DNA of 64,000 nt from Nocardioides nitrophenolicus (GTDB taxonomy: Bacteria > Actinomycetota > Actinomycetes > Propionibacteriales > Nocardioidaceae), in contig NZ_JAFBBY010000001.1 of NCBI RefSeq assembly GCF_016907515.1, forward strand, positions 1,674,001 through 1,738,000, written 5' to 3'. Below are positions 44,422 to 52,752 of the stretch, in pieces; position 1 is the stretch's first letter, and each line of letters starts with the position of its first letter. The notes beneath the pieces were generated by a model, which saw nothing but the letters and a program-made list of their open reading frames with translations, was not told the DNA's origin and made no database searches. A program made the translations under genes and the position numbers.

Positions 44422-45720
44422 TCAGGACAGCACGAACCCGAACAGCGGACTGTCCGGCGGCACCTTCTGCACCCGCAGCCGCGACTCCTCCATCCGGGCC
44501 AGCAGGCCCACGAGGTCGTCAGGCGACTGCATCTCGATGCCGACCAGGGCCGGACCGGTCTCGCGGTTGTTGCGCTTGGTGTACTCGAAGAGCGTGATGT
44601 CGTCATCGGGACCGAGGACGTCGTCGAGGAAGCGCCGCAGCGCGCCCGGCTCCTGCGGGAACTCGACGAGGAAGTAGTGCTTGAGCCCCTCGTGGACCAG
44701 TGCCCGCTCGACGATGTCGGCGTACCGCGAGACGTCGTTGTTGCCGCCGGACACGACCACGACCACCCGGCTGCCGGGTGCGAGTCCCGCCGGCCCGGCG
44801 CCGCCCGGGAAGGGCAGCCGCAGCGCCGCGGGAGCCAGCGCGCCGGCCGGCTCGGCGATGATGCCGTCGACCTGGTACAGGTCGAGCATCTCCACGCAGA
44901 TCAGCCCCTCCGGCACCGCGACCACCGACAGGTCGACGTCGGCGCGGGCGCTCGCGACGGCCCGGTAGGTCAGGTCCCCGACCCGGCGGACGGCGGCGCC
45001 GTCGACGAACGGGTCGACGGCGTCGAGCTCGACGGGACCGCCGGCCGTCAGGGCGGCGGCGAGGGAGGCGGCGCCGGCGGGCTCGGCGGCGAGCACGCGG
45101 ACGCCGGGGAGGCGCTCGCCGAGGACGGTGAGGCAGCCGGCGATGAGGCCGGCACCGCCGACCGGCAGCACGAGCGCGTCCGGCTGCCACCGGAGCTCGG
45201 CGGCCTGGGTGAGGATCTCGGCGGCGACGGTGCCCTGACCGGCGATGATGCCGGGATGGTCGAAGGCGGGGACGGCGGTGGCGCCGGAGGCGGCGGCGAA
45301 GTCGGCGGCGGCGACCGCGGCGTCGTCGTACTGGTCGCCGGCGATGACCACCTCCACCTGGTCACCCCCGAGGGCGGCGACCCGGTCCCGCTTCTGCCGC
45401 GGGGTGGTGCGGGGCAGGAAGATCGTGGCGTGGACGCCGGCCCGGGCGCACGCGAACGCGACACCCTGCGCGTGGTTGCCGGCGCTCGCGGTGGTCACGC
45501 CGCGGGAGCGCTCCTCCTCGGTGAGGCCGGCGAGCACGGTGTAGGCGCCGCGGGCCTTGTAGGACCGCACCGGGGTGAGGTCCTCGCGCTTGAGCCAGAC
45601 GTCGTACCCGGTCAGCGCCGATAGCCGGTCGGCCCGCTGCAGCGGGGTCGGCGGGATGACCGAGCCGAGCAGCCCGGCCGCCCGGTCGACGTCCGCCGCG
45701 GTGGGCAGGTCCGGAGCCAA
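44422..45720 (-). CDS. ilvA: Threonine dehydratase (threonine ammonia-lyase), biosynthetic
   Basis: IlvA deaminates threonine to 2-oxobutanoate, the first step to isoleucine. The 432-residue protein has the fold-type II PLP core with Lys in PVRSYKARGAYTVL, TASAGNHAQGVAFACARAG, the phosphate-binding LPVGGAGLIAGCLTVL and VVVVSGGNNDVSR. A single ACT-like regulatory domain follows at the C-terminus (HYFLVEFPQEPGALRRFLDD), as in corynebacterial enzymes that are inhibited by isoleucine. The start is a TTG at 45720, with no better in-frame codon or clear ribosome site. It lies 16 nt after fbaA in the same direction. Confidence 0.94.
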   Translation of the reverse strand: MAPDLPTAADVDRAAGLLGSVIPPTPLQRADRLSALTGYDVWLKREDLTPVRSYKARGAYTVLAGLTEEERSRGVTTASAGNHAQGVAFACARAGVHATIFLPRTTPRQKRDRVAALGGDQVEVVIAGDQYDDAAVAAADFAAASGATAVPAFDHPGIIAGQGTVAAEILTQAAELRWQPDALVLPVGGAGLIAGCLTVLGERLPGVRVLAAEPAGAASLAAALTAGGPVELDAVDPFVDGAAVRRVGDLTYRAVASARADVDLSVVAVPEGLICVEMLDLYQVDGIIAEPAGALAPAALRLPFPGGAGPAGLAPGSRVVVVVSGGNNDVSRYADIVERALVHEGLKHYFLVEFPQEPGALRRFLDDVLGPDDDITLFEYTKRNNRETGPALVGIEMQSPDDLVGLLARMEESRLRVQKVPPDSPLFGFVLS

Positions 45721-45736
45721 GGGATCAGCCGACGGG

Positions 45737-46768
45737 TCAGCCGACGGACTTGCCGGCCGAGCGCAGGTTCTCGGCGGCCTCGACGACGCGGGCGGCCATG
45801 CCGGCCTCGGCGGCCTTGCCCCAGGCGCGCGGGTCGTAGGCCTTCTTGTCGCCGACCTCGCCGTCGATCTTGAGGACGCCGTCGTAGTTGCGGAACATGT
45901 GGTCGGCGGCCGGTCGGGTGAAGGCGTACTGGGTGTCGGTGTCGACGTTCATCTTCACCACGCCGTAGTCGACGGCGGCGGCGATCTCCTCGGCGGTCGA
46001 GCCGGAGCCGCCGTGGAAGACCAGGTCGAAGGGACGGGAGCCGTCGGCGAGACCGAGCTCGGCCACGACAGCGGCCTGCGCGTCGCGCAGGATCTCGGGA
46101 CGCAGCTGGACGTTGCCGGGCTTGTAGACGCCGTGCACGTTGCCGAAGGTCAGCGCGGTGAGATAGCGCCCCTTCTCCCCGACGCCGAGCGCGCGCACGG
46201 TCGCCAGCGCGTCCTCGGGGGTGGTGTAGAGCTTCTCGTCGATCGCGCCGACGATGCCGTCCTCCTCGCCGCCGACGACGCCGACCTCGATCTCGAGGAT
46301 CACCTTGGCCGCGGCGGCCTTGGCGAGCAGCTCCTCGGCGATGAGCAGGTTCTCGTCGAGGGGGACGGCCGACCCGTCCCACATGTGCGACTGGAACAGC
46401 GGCGCCTCGCCGCGGGCGACCCGCTCGGCGGAGAGGGCGAGCAACGGCCGGACGAAGCCGTCGAGCTTGTCCTTGGGGCAGTGGTCGGTGTGCAGCGCGA
46501 TGTTGACCGGGTAGTTCTTGGCGACCTCTACGGCGTACGCCGCGAAGGCGACCGAGCCGGTGACCATGTCCTTGACCGACGGTCCGGAGAGGTACTCCGC
46601 GCCACCGGTGGAGACCTGCAGGATGCCGTCGGAGCCGGCGTCCGCGAAGCCCTTGAGCGCCGCGTTGAGCGTCTGGGAGGAGGTGACGTTGATGGCCGGG
46701 AAGGCGAACGAGCCGGCCTTCGCGGCGTCGAGCATCTCGGCGTACTTCTCAGGGGTGGCGATAGGCAT
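45737..46768 (-). CDS. fbaA: Class II fructose-bisphosphate aldolase
   Basis: A zinc-dependent aldolase of glycolysis/gluconeogenesis that interconverts fructose 1,6-bisphosphate with DHAP and glyceraldehyde 3-phosphate. The 343-residue protein is full length, with FAFPAINVTSSQTLNAALKG, zinc-binding IALHTDHCPKDKLDGF, EIEVGVVGGEEDG, TFGNVHGVYKPGNV (zinc His) and LVFHGGSGSTAEEI, then VVKMNVDTDTQYAF for phosphate binding. AGGAG precedes the ATG at 46768. ilvA follows 16 nt downstream, an unusual glycolysis/isoleucine pairing that may just reflect read-through. Confidence 0.96.
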   Translation of the reverse strand: MPIATPEKYAEMLDAAKAGSFAFPAINVTSSQTLNAALKGFADAGSDGILQVSTGGAEYLSGPSVKDMVTGSVAFAAYAVEVAKNYPVNIALHTDHCPKDKLDGFVRPLLALSAERVARGEAPLFQSHMWDGSAVPLDENLLIAEELLAKAAAAKVILEIEVGVVGGEEDGIVGAIDEKLYTTPEDALATVRALGVGEKGRYLTALTFGNVHGVYKPGNVQLRPEILRDAQAAVVAELGLADGSRPFDLVFHGGSGSTAEEIAAAVDYGVVKMNVDTDTQYAFTRPAADHMFRNYDGVLKIDGEVGDKKAYDPRAWGKAAEAGMAARVVEAAENLRSAGKSVG

Positions 46769-46880
46769 GCGATGGGCTCCTGCGCAGGGTGCGGTGACGT
46801 CCACCTCAACCTACCGTGACAACCGATCGCTGTCGGCGTGCGTATCCCTGGTTGAGTGAACCCCACCCCCAGGAGGAGCG

Positions 46881-47492
46881 ATGCAGGACCTCACCGACCG
46901 GCTCGACGCCGAGTTGCGCACCCCACCGCCGGCGACCTTCGACGTCGCCGCGACGGTGGGCGCCGGGCGCCGTGCCGTACGCCGTCGGCGGCTCGCCGCG
47001 GGCGGCGCGGCCCTCGCTCTGGCCCTCGTGGTCGGCGGCGCGGGCGTGGCCGTGACCTCGCGGTTCGGCGACGGCCGGGTCACGCAGCAGGACCGGGTCC
47101 AGGTCGCCGCCGGCGTCTCCCCCGAGGGCCTGGCCCCGACGGACGGTCTCGTCGAGGACCTCCCCGCGGGCTACGACCCGCAGCACGACGGCGTGGTCCT
47201 GGTCCGTGACGGCTGGGAGGTCGTCGAGCGGATCGACGACCCGGTCACCGGCCTGTACGCCGACTCCCAGCCGCAGCCGATCGACGACTCGGTCGCCCTC
47301 GACCTGCGCAAGGGCGGCGAGGTGCGCTGGGTGGTGCTCTACCAGCACCCCGCCCAGGACGACGGCAACGGCAGCCACAGCCGTCCCGGCGGCGCGATCT
47401 CCGGGCCCGACGAGGGCATCGACCTCCCCGACCTGAGCAGCTGGCTCGCGGACCAGCGGACCCTGAACTTCTCGACGACGGCGGCCGGCTGA
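46881..47492 (+). CDS. Single-pass membrane protein paired with the downstream sigma factor (putative anti-sigma)
   Basis: A 203-residue protein: a cytoplasmic N-terminus (MQDLTDRLDAELRTPPPATF), a basic stretch (RRAVRRRR), one membrane helix at about 38-58 (LAAGGAALALALVVGGAGVA) and an extracytoplasmic domain without recognised fold. AGGAG precedes the ATG. Its TGA overlaps the sigma-factor ATG (TGATG), which couples their translation. The topology matches anti-sigma partners of SigE-family regulators, but no sequence motif proves binding. The gene order (membrane protein first) is the reverse of the sigma module at 1555-3155. Confidence 0.72.
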   Translation: MQDLTDRLDAELRTPPPATFDVAATVGAGRRAVRRRRLAAGGAALALALVVGGAGVAVTSRFGDGRVTQQDRVQVAAGVSPEGLAPTDGLVEDLPAGYDPQHDGVVLVRDGWEVVERIDDPVTGLYADSQPQPIDDSVALDLRKGGEVRWVVLYQHPAQDDGNGSHSRPGGAISGPDEGIDLPDLSSWLADQRTLNFSTTAAG

Positions 47493-47986
47493 TGCGGCGC
47501 GCCGAGCGCGAGGCGGCGTACGTCGAGTTCGCCACCACCCGCCGCGACCAGCTGCGCCGGATCGCCTACGGCATGTGCGGCGACTGGCACCGCGCCGACG
47601 ACCTGGTGCAGACCGCCCTGGTCCGGCTGTACGTCGCCTGGCCGCGGGTCTCCCGCAGCGGCACCGAGGAGGCCTACGTCCGCAAGATCCTGCTGAACGC
47701 CGCGATCGACGAGTCGCGGCGCGCGGTCCGCCGCGAGGTGCCGACCGAGACCCTCCCCGAGCTCGCCGCGGCGACCGGCCTCGACGTCGAGGAGCGCGAC
47801 TCCCTGGTCGCCGCGCTGCAGACACTGCCCGCCCAGCAGCGGGCCACGGTGCTGCTGCGGCACTGGCTGGGCCTGCCGGTCGCCGAGGTCGCGGCCGAGC
47901 TCGGGATCTCCGAGGGGACGGTGAAGAGCCACACGTCGCGCGGGATCAGCGCGCTGCGGGCGAGGTTGTCCGCCGCCGGCGCGTGA
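47492..47986 (+). CDS. SigE-family ECF RNA polymerase sigma factor
   Basis: A 164-residue ECF sigma factor of the actinobacterial SigE family: YVEFATTRRDQLRRIAYGMC, DWHRADDLVQTALVRLYVAW (region 2.2), TEEAYVRKILLNAAIDESRR and the region 4 HTH LPAQQRATVLLRHWLGLPVA followed by ELGISEGTVKSHTSRGI. It is coupled to the upstream membrane protein by a one-base TGATG overlap. Its 3' end overlaps the convergent FUSC gene by 41 bp. Target promoters are unknown. Confidence 0.93.
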   Translation: MRRAEREAAYVEFATTRRDQLRRIAYGMCGDWHRADDLVQTALVRLYVAWPRVSRSGTEEAYVRKILLNAAIDESRRAVRREVPTETLPELAAATGLDVEERDSLVAALQTLPAQQRATVLLRHWLGLPVAEVAAELGISEGTVKSHTSRGISALRARLSAAGA

Positions 47987-48980
47987 GCACCGCCGCGCCG
48001 AGCCCGATCGCGGCCCCGACCGCGGTCTCGACGAAGCGCGAGCCGAGGAGCTCACCGAGCGGCTCGGGGTGGGCCAGGTCGGTCACCAGCAGCGCGAGCG
48101 GGGTGATCAGCACCAGCGCGAGCCCGTAGTGCCGGGTGACGACCAGCTCGGTGCCCGCCTGCAGCAGCGCGACCACCACGATCGTCGCCAGTGCCGGGAG
48201 CGGCAGCACGAGCAGCAGCCCGGCCAGGACCAGGCCGAGCAGCGTGCCGATCACCCGGTGCACGCCCCGGGCGACCTGCTGGCGCAGCGTCGTCGCCGCC
48301 AGCGGTACGACGGCCGCCACCATCGCCCAGTACGGGTGCGCCAGCCCGGTGCTGGTCATCAGGCCGCCCGCGACGAGGACCACGACCACGCAGCGCACGG
48401 CGTGCAGCCGCTGCCGGCCCGGTGGCAGCGGCGGCAGCGGTGGCGGGTGCTCCGGAACGTCGCCGCGGCGTACCTCGATCGCGGTCTCGACCACGGCCAG
48501 GGTCACCGCGAAGGCGGCGGTCGCCGCGCACACGCCGATCGCGACGGGCACCCGGCCGAGCTCGGTCGGTACCGACGCGCAGGTGGCGGCGGCGAAGACC
48601 AGGAACACCGGCCCGGGCGGGCGCCAGCGCCACCGGTCGGACCCGGCGGCGCCGATGCCGGACCAGAGCGCGGCGACGAGCACCGCCCACCAGGCGCGAT
48701 GCTCGCTGGTGGCGGCCAGCGAGCCGGTCGCGACGGCGCCGGTGAGCACCACGGCGAGCGCCACCTGCTGGCGCCAGCGGCGACGGTACGGGACGGCGCC
48801 GCCGTAGATCGCGGCGAAGGCCCCGAAGGTGGCCGCCGCACCCAGCTCCATCGCGTCCGCGGCGTGCAGCACGAGCAGTGCGACCAGCAGGGTGCCCCCG
48901 GCCCGCACCGCGGCCCAGCGGGTGACCGGCGGCGGGCCGACCCGGCGCAGCTCCTCGAGGAGCGGCGTCAGCCGCGCCAT
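47946..48980 (-). CDS. FUSC family (aromatic acid exporter-like) membrane protein
   Basis: A 344-residue membrane protein with two hydrophobic blocks, each of several helices (AAVRAGGTLLVALLVLHAAD onward, and LHAVRCVVVVLVAGGLMTST onward), joined by a Pro-rich loop (EHPPPLPPLPPGRQ). The second block contains HPYWAMVAAVVPLAATTLRQ and RGVHRVIGTLLGLVLAGLLL, the hallmark of the FUSC/YccS-like family linked to export of aromatic acids. The substrate is unknown. The ATG lies inside the 3' end of the TrmH-family gene (13-bp overlap), so the two are probably co-transcribed. Confidence 0.87.
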   Translation of the reverse strand: MARLTPLLEELRRVGPPPVTRWAAVRAGGTLLVALLVLHAADAMELGAAATFGAFAAIYGGAVPYRRRWRQQVALAVVLTGAVATGSLAATSEHRAWWAVLVAALWSGIGAAGSDRWRWRPPGPVFLVFAAATCASVPTELGRVPVAIGVCAATAAFAVTLAVVETAIEVRRGDVPEHPPPLPPLPPGRQRLHAVRCVVVVLVAGGLMTSTGLAHPYWAMVAAVVPLAATTLRQQVARGVHRVIGTLLGLVLAGLLLVLPLPALATIVVVALLQAGTELVVTRHYGLALVLITPLALLVTDLAHPEPLGELLGSRFVETAVGAAIGLGAAVLTRRRRTTSPAAR

Positions 48981-49681
48981 GCGTCGTCGCCGCTCAGGTC
49001 GGCGTGCTGGCGGATCCACGAGTGCATCGCGATGGCCGCGGCGGCCGACGCGTTGATCGACCGGGTGGAGCCGAACTGGGCGATCGAGAAGGTGCCGTCA
49101 CAGGCCTCGCGCGCCGCCTCGGACAGCCCCGGGCCCTCCTGGCCGAACAGGAAGCAGACCCGCTCGGGCAGCCGCATCGTCTCCAGGTGCGCGGAGCCCG
49201 GCAGGTTGTCGATGCCGAGCAGAGGTACGCCGTCGGTGGCCAGGTAGGCGTGCAGCTCGGCGACGCTCGGATGGTGCCGGACGTGCTGGTAGCGGTCGGT
49301 CACCATGGCACCGCGCCGGTTCCAGCGGCGGTTGCCGACGATGTGCACCTCCGCGGCGAGGAAGGCGTTGGCCGAGCGCACGATGGTGCCGATGTTGAAG
49401 TCGTGCTGCCAGTTCTCGATGGCGACGTGGAAGCCGTGGCGGCGCCGGTCGAGGTCGGCGACGATCGCCTCGAGCGACCAGTACCGGTAGCGGTCGACGA
49501 CATTGCGCCGGTCGCCCTCGCGGAGCAGGACCTCGTCGTACACCTCGCTCCCGGGACCCTCGGGCCAGGCGCCGGGCCAGGGTCCGACCCCGACCTCGGG
49601 CGGCCCGTGGGGCATCGGGTCGTAGGGGGCGCGCTCCTCCTCGTCCGCGGGCGGGTCCACCGGCTGATCCACGGATGGCAC
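48968..49681 (-). CDS. TrmH/SpoU-family RNA 2'-O-methyltransferase
   Basis: A 237-residue SPOUT-class methyltransferase. Motif 1 is WQHDFNIGTIVRSANAFLAA with the catalytic Asn/Arg. The cofactor-binding knot motifs are FLFGQEGPGLSEAAREACD and IAQFGSTRSINASAAAAIAM. It would methylate a ribose 2'-OH in tRNA or rRNA using S-adenosylmethionine; the exact nucleotide cannot be inferred. The N-terminus is an acidic, Pro-rich extension. The GTG at 49681 is preferred (GGGGTG 9 nt upstream); a GTG at 49672 is possible. It is divergent from dedA. Confidence 0.88.
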   Translation of the reverse strand: MPSVDQPVDPPADEEERAPYDPMPHGPPEVGVGPWPGAWPEGPGSEVYDEVLLREGDRRNVVDRYRYWSLEAIVADLDRRRHGFHVAIENWQHDFNIGTIVRSANAFLAAEVHIVGNRRWNRRGAMVTDRYQHVRHHPSVAELHAYLATDGVPLLGIDNLPGSAHLETMRLPERVCFLFGQEGPGLSEAAREACDGTFSIAQFGSTRSINASAAAAIAMHSWIRQHADLSGDDAWRG

Positions 49682-49712
49682 CCTAACCGTCACCCCGTTG
49701 GGCGGCGGCCGG

Positions 49713-49718
49713 TAGCGT
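49713..49718 (+). promoter_or_regulatory. -10 box of the leaderless dedA promoter
   Basis: TAGCGT 6 nt before the GTG at 49725, with no ribosome site. Confidence 0.5.
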
Positions 49719-49724
49719 GGCGTC

Positions 49725-50456
49725 GTGAACTCGCTGGTGGCGACCCCGTTCGTCGTACCCATGCTGCTCGGCATCAAGTGGCTCGACCCCGAGTGGCTGC
49801 AGCACGAATACGGCACCACTTTCATCTGGATCGCGATCGCCATCGTCTTCGTCGAGTGCGGCCTGTTCTTCCCCTTCCTGCCCGGTGACACCCTGCTGTT
49901 CGCGCTCGGGCTGTTCATCGCGGGCAGCAACAAGACCGGGTACTCCGTGGTCGGCATCTCCAACGAGCCCGTCGAGCTCGTCATCGCCTGCGTGCTGCTC
50001 GTGATCGCGGCCTTCGCCGGCAATGTCGCCGGCTACGAGATCGGCCGCAAGCTCGGTCCGCCGCTCTACGAGCGCGACGGCCGGATCCTGAAGAAGAAGT
50101 ACTTCGACAACACCTCGGCCTTCTTCGACAAGCACGGCAACAAGGCGCTGGTCATCGGTCGCTTCGTTCCGTTCGTGCGCACCTACATCACGGTCGTCGC
50201 CGGCGTCACCATGATGGAGCGGCGCCGCTTCTTCACCTGGAGCGCGATCGGCGCCGTGCTGTGGGTCGTCTCGATCACCCTCCTCGGCTACTTCCTCGGC
50301 GCCGCGATCCCCGCCCTCGGCGAGAACATCGACTACGTCACCCTCGCCATCCTGGCCTTCTCCGCCGTACCCATCGCATGGGAGTGGTGGCGCCACAAGC
50401 GGCCCGGCGCCAAGCGCTCCGGCGACACCGTCGAGGTCGACTCGCCGGTCGAGTGA
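49725..50456 (+). CDS. DedA family membrane protein
   Basis: A 243-residue integral membrane protein of the DedA/VTT superfamily, proposed to scramble or flip lipids such as polyprenyl phosphate. Landmarks are FVECGLFFPFLPGDTLLFAL (re-entrant loop with FLPGD), GNVAGYEIGRKLGPPLYER, FFDKHGNKALVIGRFVPFVR and a second re-entrant loop TYITVVAGVTMMERRRFF. Conserved acidic and Arg residues of the family (Glu in VFVECG, Arg in GRFVPFVR) are present. The C-terminus is basic and cytosolic. Leaderless start at a GTG. Confidence 0.93.
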   Translation: MNSLVATPFVVPMLLGIKWLDPEWLQHEYGTTFIWIAIAIVFVECGLFFPFLPGDTLLFALGLFIAGSNKTGYSVVGISNEPVELVIACVLLVIAAFAGNVAGYEIGRKLGPPLYERDGRILKKKYFDNTSAFFDKHGNKALVIGRFVPFVRTYITVVAGVTMMERRRFFTWSAIGAVLWVVSITLLGYFLGAAIPALGENIDYVTLAILAFSAVPIAWEWWRHKRPGAKRSGDTVEVDSPVE

Positions 50457-50561
50457 TCCCGGGTCCTCCTGGGCGATGACGGTGTCGGCGGCCGGCGCGA
50501 TGATTTCCGGACCGGCCGGCGGTCCATCCCGGCGTCCACCCACACCGACCAGGGAGCAACC

Positions 50562-50999
50562 ATGGCGATCAACCTCAACCCCTACATCAACTGGCGCGGC
50601 CAGGCCCGCGAGGCGATGGAGTTCTACCAGTCCGTCCTCGGCGGCGAGCTCACCGTGATGACCTTCGCCGACATGGGCGGCGCCGCGATGGACGTCGCCG
50701 TGGCCGATGGCGAGGCCGACTGGGTGATGCACGCCGCCCTCTCCGTCTCCCCCACGGTTCTGCTCATGGGCGCCGACCACCCCACCCACGTCCCCGGCGA
50801 GCCGCAGACCCAGCAGGTCAGCATCAGCGGCCCCAGCGAGGACGAGGCCACCCTCCGGTCCTGGTGGGAGGGCCTCTCCGACGGCGCCACCGTCTACCAG
50901 CCGCTGGAGAAGGCGCCCTGGGGCGACAGCTTCGGCATGCTGCACGACAAGTACGGCGTCGACTGGCTGATCAACATCGCCGGCGCGCCCCAGAGCTGA
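50562..50999 (+). CDS. VOC-superfamily (PhnB/glyoxalase-like) protein
   Basis: A 145-residue VOC-fold protein of the PhnB type: INLNPYINWRGQAREAMEFY, QSVLGGELTVMTFADM, TVLLMGADHPTHVP, QQVSISGPSEDEATLRSWWE and WGDSFGMLHDKYGVDWLINI. The paired beta-alpha-beta-beta-beta modules usually hold a metal, but many PhnB-like members have no known activity. AGGGAG precedes the ATG. A monocistronic gene after dedA; the 457-bp region that follows contains only repeats. Confidence 0.86.
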   Translation: MAINLNPYINWRGQAREAMEFYQSVLGGELTVMTFADMGGAAMDVAVADGEADWVMHAALSVSPTVLLMGADHPTHVPGEPQTQQVSISGPSEDEATLRSWWEGLSDGATVYQPLEKAPWGDSFGMLHDKYGVDWLINIAGAPQS

Positions 51000-51076
51000 C
51001 CCCCAGCACCCCGCCTCGCACCTTCCAGCGGCGAGCGATTCAAGGGTGGATCGCTTGTCGCTGGGTGCTTCGGGGC

Positions 51077-51233
51077 GGCTGTAACACGTTGTTCGCTGGT
51101 GTGGGCGCCAGTTCTCCGCTGTAACACGGTGTTCGCTGCCCTACCGGACCCCTGCCACCTGTACCGGACCCGCACAGACCCCGAATTCCGCCGTCAACGG
51201 TCGGGTAGGCCGGCGGACAACGTGTTACAGCGC
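51077..51233. repeat. Palindromic intergenic element, copy 2 (118-bp core plus an outlying half-copy)
   Basis: This element has the same design as 442-587. The core spans 51116-51233: the left arm (51116-51136) contains GCTGTAACACGGTGTTCGC, and the right arm (51213-51233) reads GCGGACAACGTGTTACAGCG plus C. A further direct copy, GGCTGTAACACGTTGTTCGC, is at 51077-51096. The interior differs from copy 1. It lies in the 457-bp region 51000-51456, which otherwise holds only the 12-bp tandem repeat at 51298-51389 and no supported gene. Confidence 0.75.
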
Positions 51234-51297
51234 CCGGACCAGCAGATGCCCAGGACCCACGCCCCCGGACCGACAGGCCGCCGGGAATCACGGCACC

Positions 51298-51389
51298 CCA
51301 CGGGGTCCGCCACGGGGTCCGCCACGGGGTCCGCCACGCGGTCCGCCACGCGGTCCGCCACGCGGTCCGCCACGCGGTCCGCCACGCGG
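51298..51389. repeat. 12-bp tandem repeat array upstream of the five-gene operon
   Basis: Seven full copies of a 12-mer (three of CCACGGGGTCCG, then four of CCACGCGGTCCG) and an 8-bp partial copy. The unit length is a multiple of three, so all frames stay open, but no ORF through it has a ribosome site or continues into the next gene. It ends 67 bp before the SWIM-gene ATG. Confidence 0.85.
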
Positions 51390-51456
51390 CAGGCAAGGAG
51401 GCATCCATCGGTGCGATCGACGAAGAGTCGGTGGGATCGACCATGATGAACCCACC

Positions 51457-52752
51457 ATGCCCCGCTGGAACCTGGCGGCCGTCGAGAAGGCCGCGCCGGA
51501 CGCCTCCTCCCTGACCGCCGCCCGCAGGCTCGCGGTGCCGGGCCCGTGGTCCGAGACCGGCAGCACCGACACCCTCGTCTGGGGCCGTTGCCAGGGCAGC
51601 GGGCGGACGCCGTACCAGGTGTCGATCGACCTGGCCGCGCCGGCGTACCGATGCAGCTGCCCGAGCCGGAAGTTCCCGTGCAAGCACGCCCTGGCGCTCC
51701 TGCTGCTGTGGGTGCGCGCCGACGGTGCGGTTGCCGATGCGGCCGAGCCCGCGGGGTTCGCCGGCGACTGGGCGGCGACCCGGGCCGGGCGAGCAGCGGG
51801 CGCCGCGGCAGCCGAGGCCCGACGATCGGTCGACCCCGTGGCCCGTGCCCGCCGGGTCGAGGAGCGGCGGGCGACGATGTCGGCGGCGTTGGAGGACTTC
51901 GCGCAGTGGCTGGCCGACCTGGCCCGCGGCGGTACGGCGACCGCCCGCCGCCAGCCGTGGACCTGGTGGGACGCCGCGGCGGCGCGGCTGGTCGACGGGC
52001 AGGTGCCGGGACTGGCGGAGCGGCTGCGCGACATGGCGGGCGCGGTGGGCGGCCGCGAGGACTGGGCGGAGCACCTGCTGACCGAGGCGGGCCGGTGGTG
52101 GCTGGCGGTGCAGGCCTGGCGCCGGTGGGAGGAGCTGACGCCCCAGACGCAGGGCGATCTGCGCACCTACCTCGGCTGGTCGTGGGGCGCCGACGACCTG
52201 CCCGACGCGGAGCCGGCGGCGGGCTGGCAGGTCCTCGGCGCGCACCGCGACGAGACCGGCCGGCTCAAGGAGCAGCGCACCTGGCTGCGCTCGGTCGCGA
52301 GCGGCGAGCTGGTCCTGGTCCTCGACTTCGCCGGCGGCCCGCAGCCGCTGCCGGTCCCCCAGCTCGACGGCAGCATCCTCGACGTGCCGCTCGTCCGCTA
52401 CCCCGGCTCGGCCCCCACCCGCGCCCGCTTCGCCGCCACTCCCGCTCCGCTCGCGCTCGACGTCCCGCTGCCGACCGGCGGCTCGCTCGCCGACGCCCGC
52501 GGGACGCTGAGCGAGCTGTGGCGGCGCAACCCATGGGCGGTGCGGGTGCCGGCGGTGGTGCGGGGCCGCCTCGTCCCGCCCGCCGACGGCGTCCCGGCCC
52601 GGCTCGTCGACGAGTACGGCGAGGAGGCCGACGTGCTCGGGCCGGACCCGTGGGACGCGCTGGCCGCGACCGGCGGCGCGGTGACCGACGTGTTCGGCGA
52701 GCTCGAGGAGCGCGGGCTGCGGCCGCTCAGCCTCGCGGGGGTGGACCGGTGA
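51457..52752 (+). CDS. SWIM zinc-finger protein, first gene of the MoxR/VWA operon (YehQ-like)
   Basis: A 431-residue protein with a SWIM zinc finger CxCx6CxH near the N-terminus: Cys66, Cys68, Cys75 and His77 in YRCSCPSRKFPCKHALALLL. The rest is mostly helical then beta-rich (WGADDLPDAEPAAGWQVLGA, GELVLVLDFAGG), with no enzyme motif. SWIM fingers bind DNA or proteins. The stop overlaps the next start as GTGA. In E. coli the SWIM protein YehQ accompanies YehL (AAA+), YehM and YehP (VWA), the same set as here. No clear ribosome site precedes the ATG. Confidence 0.85.
   Translation: MPRWNLAAVEKAAPDASSLTAARRLAVPGPWSETGSTDTLVWGRCQGSGRTPYQVSIDLAAPAYRCSCPSRKFPCKHALALLLLWVRADGAVADAAEPAGFAGDWAATRAGRAAGAAAAEARRSVDPVARARRVEERRATMSAALEDFAQWLADLARGGTATARRQPWTWWDAAAARLVDGQVPGLAERLRDMAGAVGGREDWAEHLLTEAGRWWLAVQAWRRWEELTPQTQGDLRTYLGWSWGADDLPDAEPAAGWQVLGAHRDETGRLKEQRTWLRSVASGELVLVLDFAGGPQPLPVPQLDGSILDVPLVRYPGSAPTRARFAATPAPLALDVPLPTGGSLADARGTLSELWRRNPWAVRVPAVVRGRLVPPADGVPARLVDEYGEEADVLGPDPWDALAATGGAVTDVFGELEERGLRPLSLAGVDR

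Noticed and set aside
51194..51385. Small ORF on the minus strand upstream of the SWIM gene
   Set aside because: It is a translation of the 12-bp tandem repeat (ADRV/ADPV repeats) and the palindromic element, with no start signals.
51298..51389. CRISPR-like array
   Set aside because: The 12-bp units are contiguous, without unique spacers, and no cas genes are nearby; it is a simple tandem repeat.
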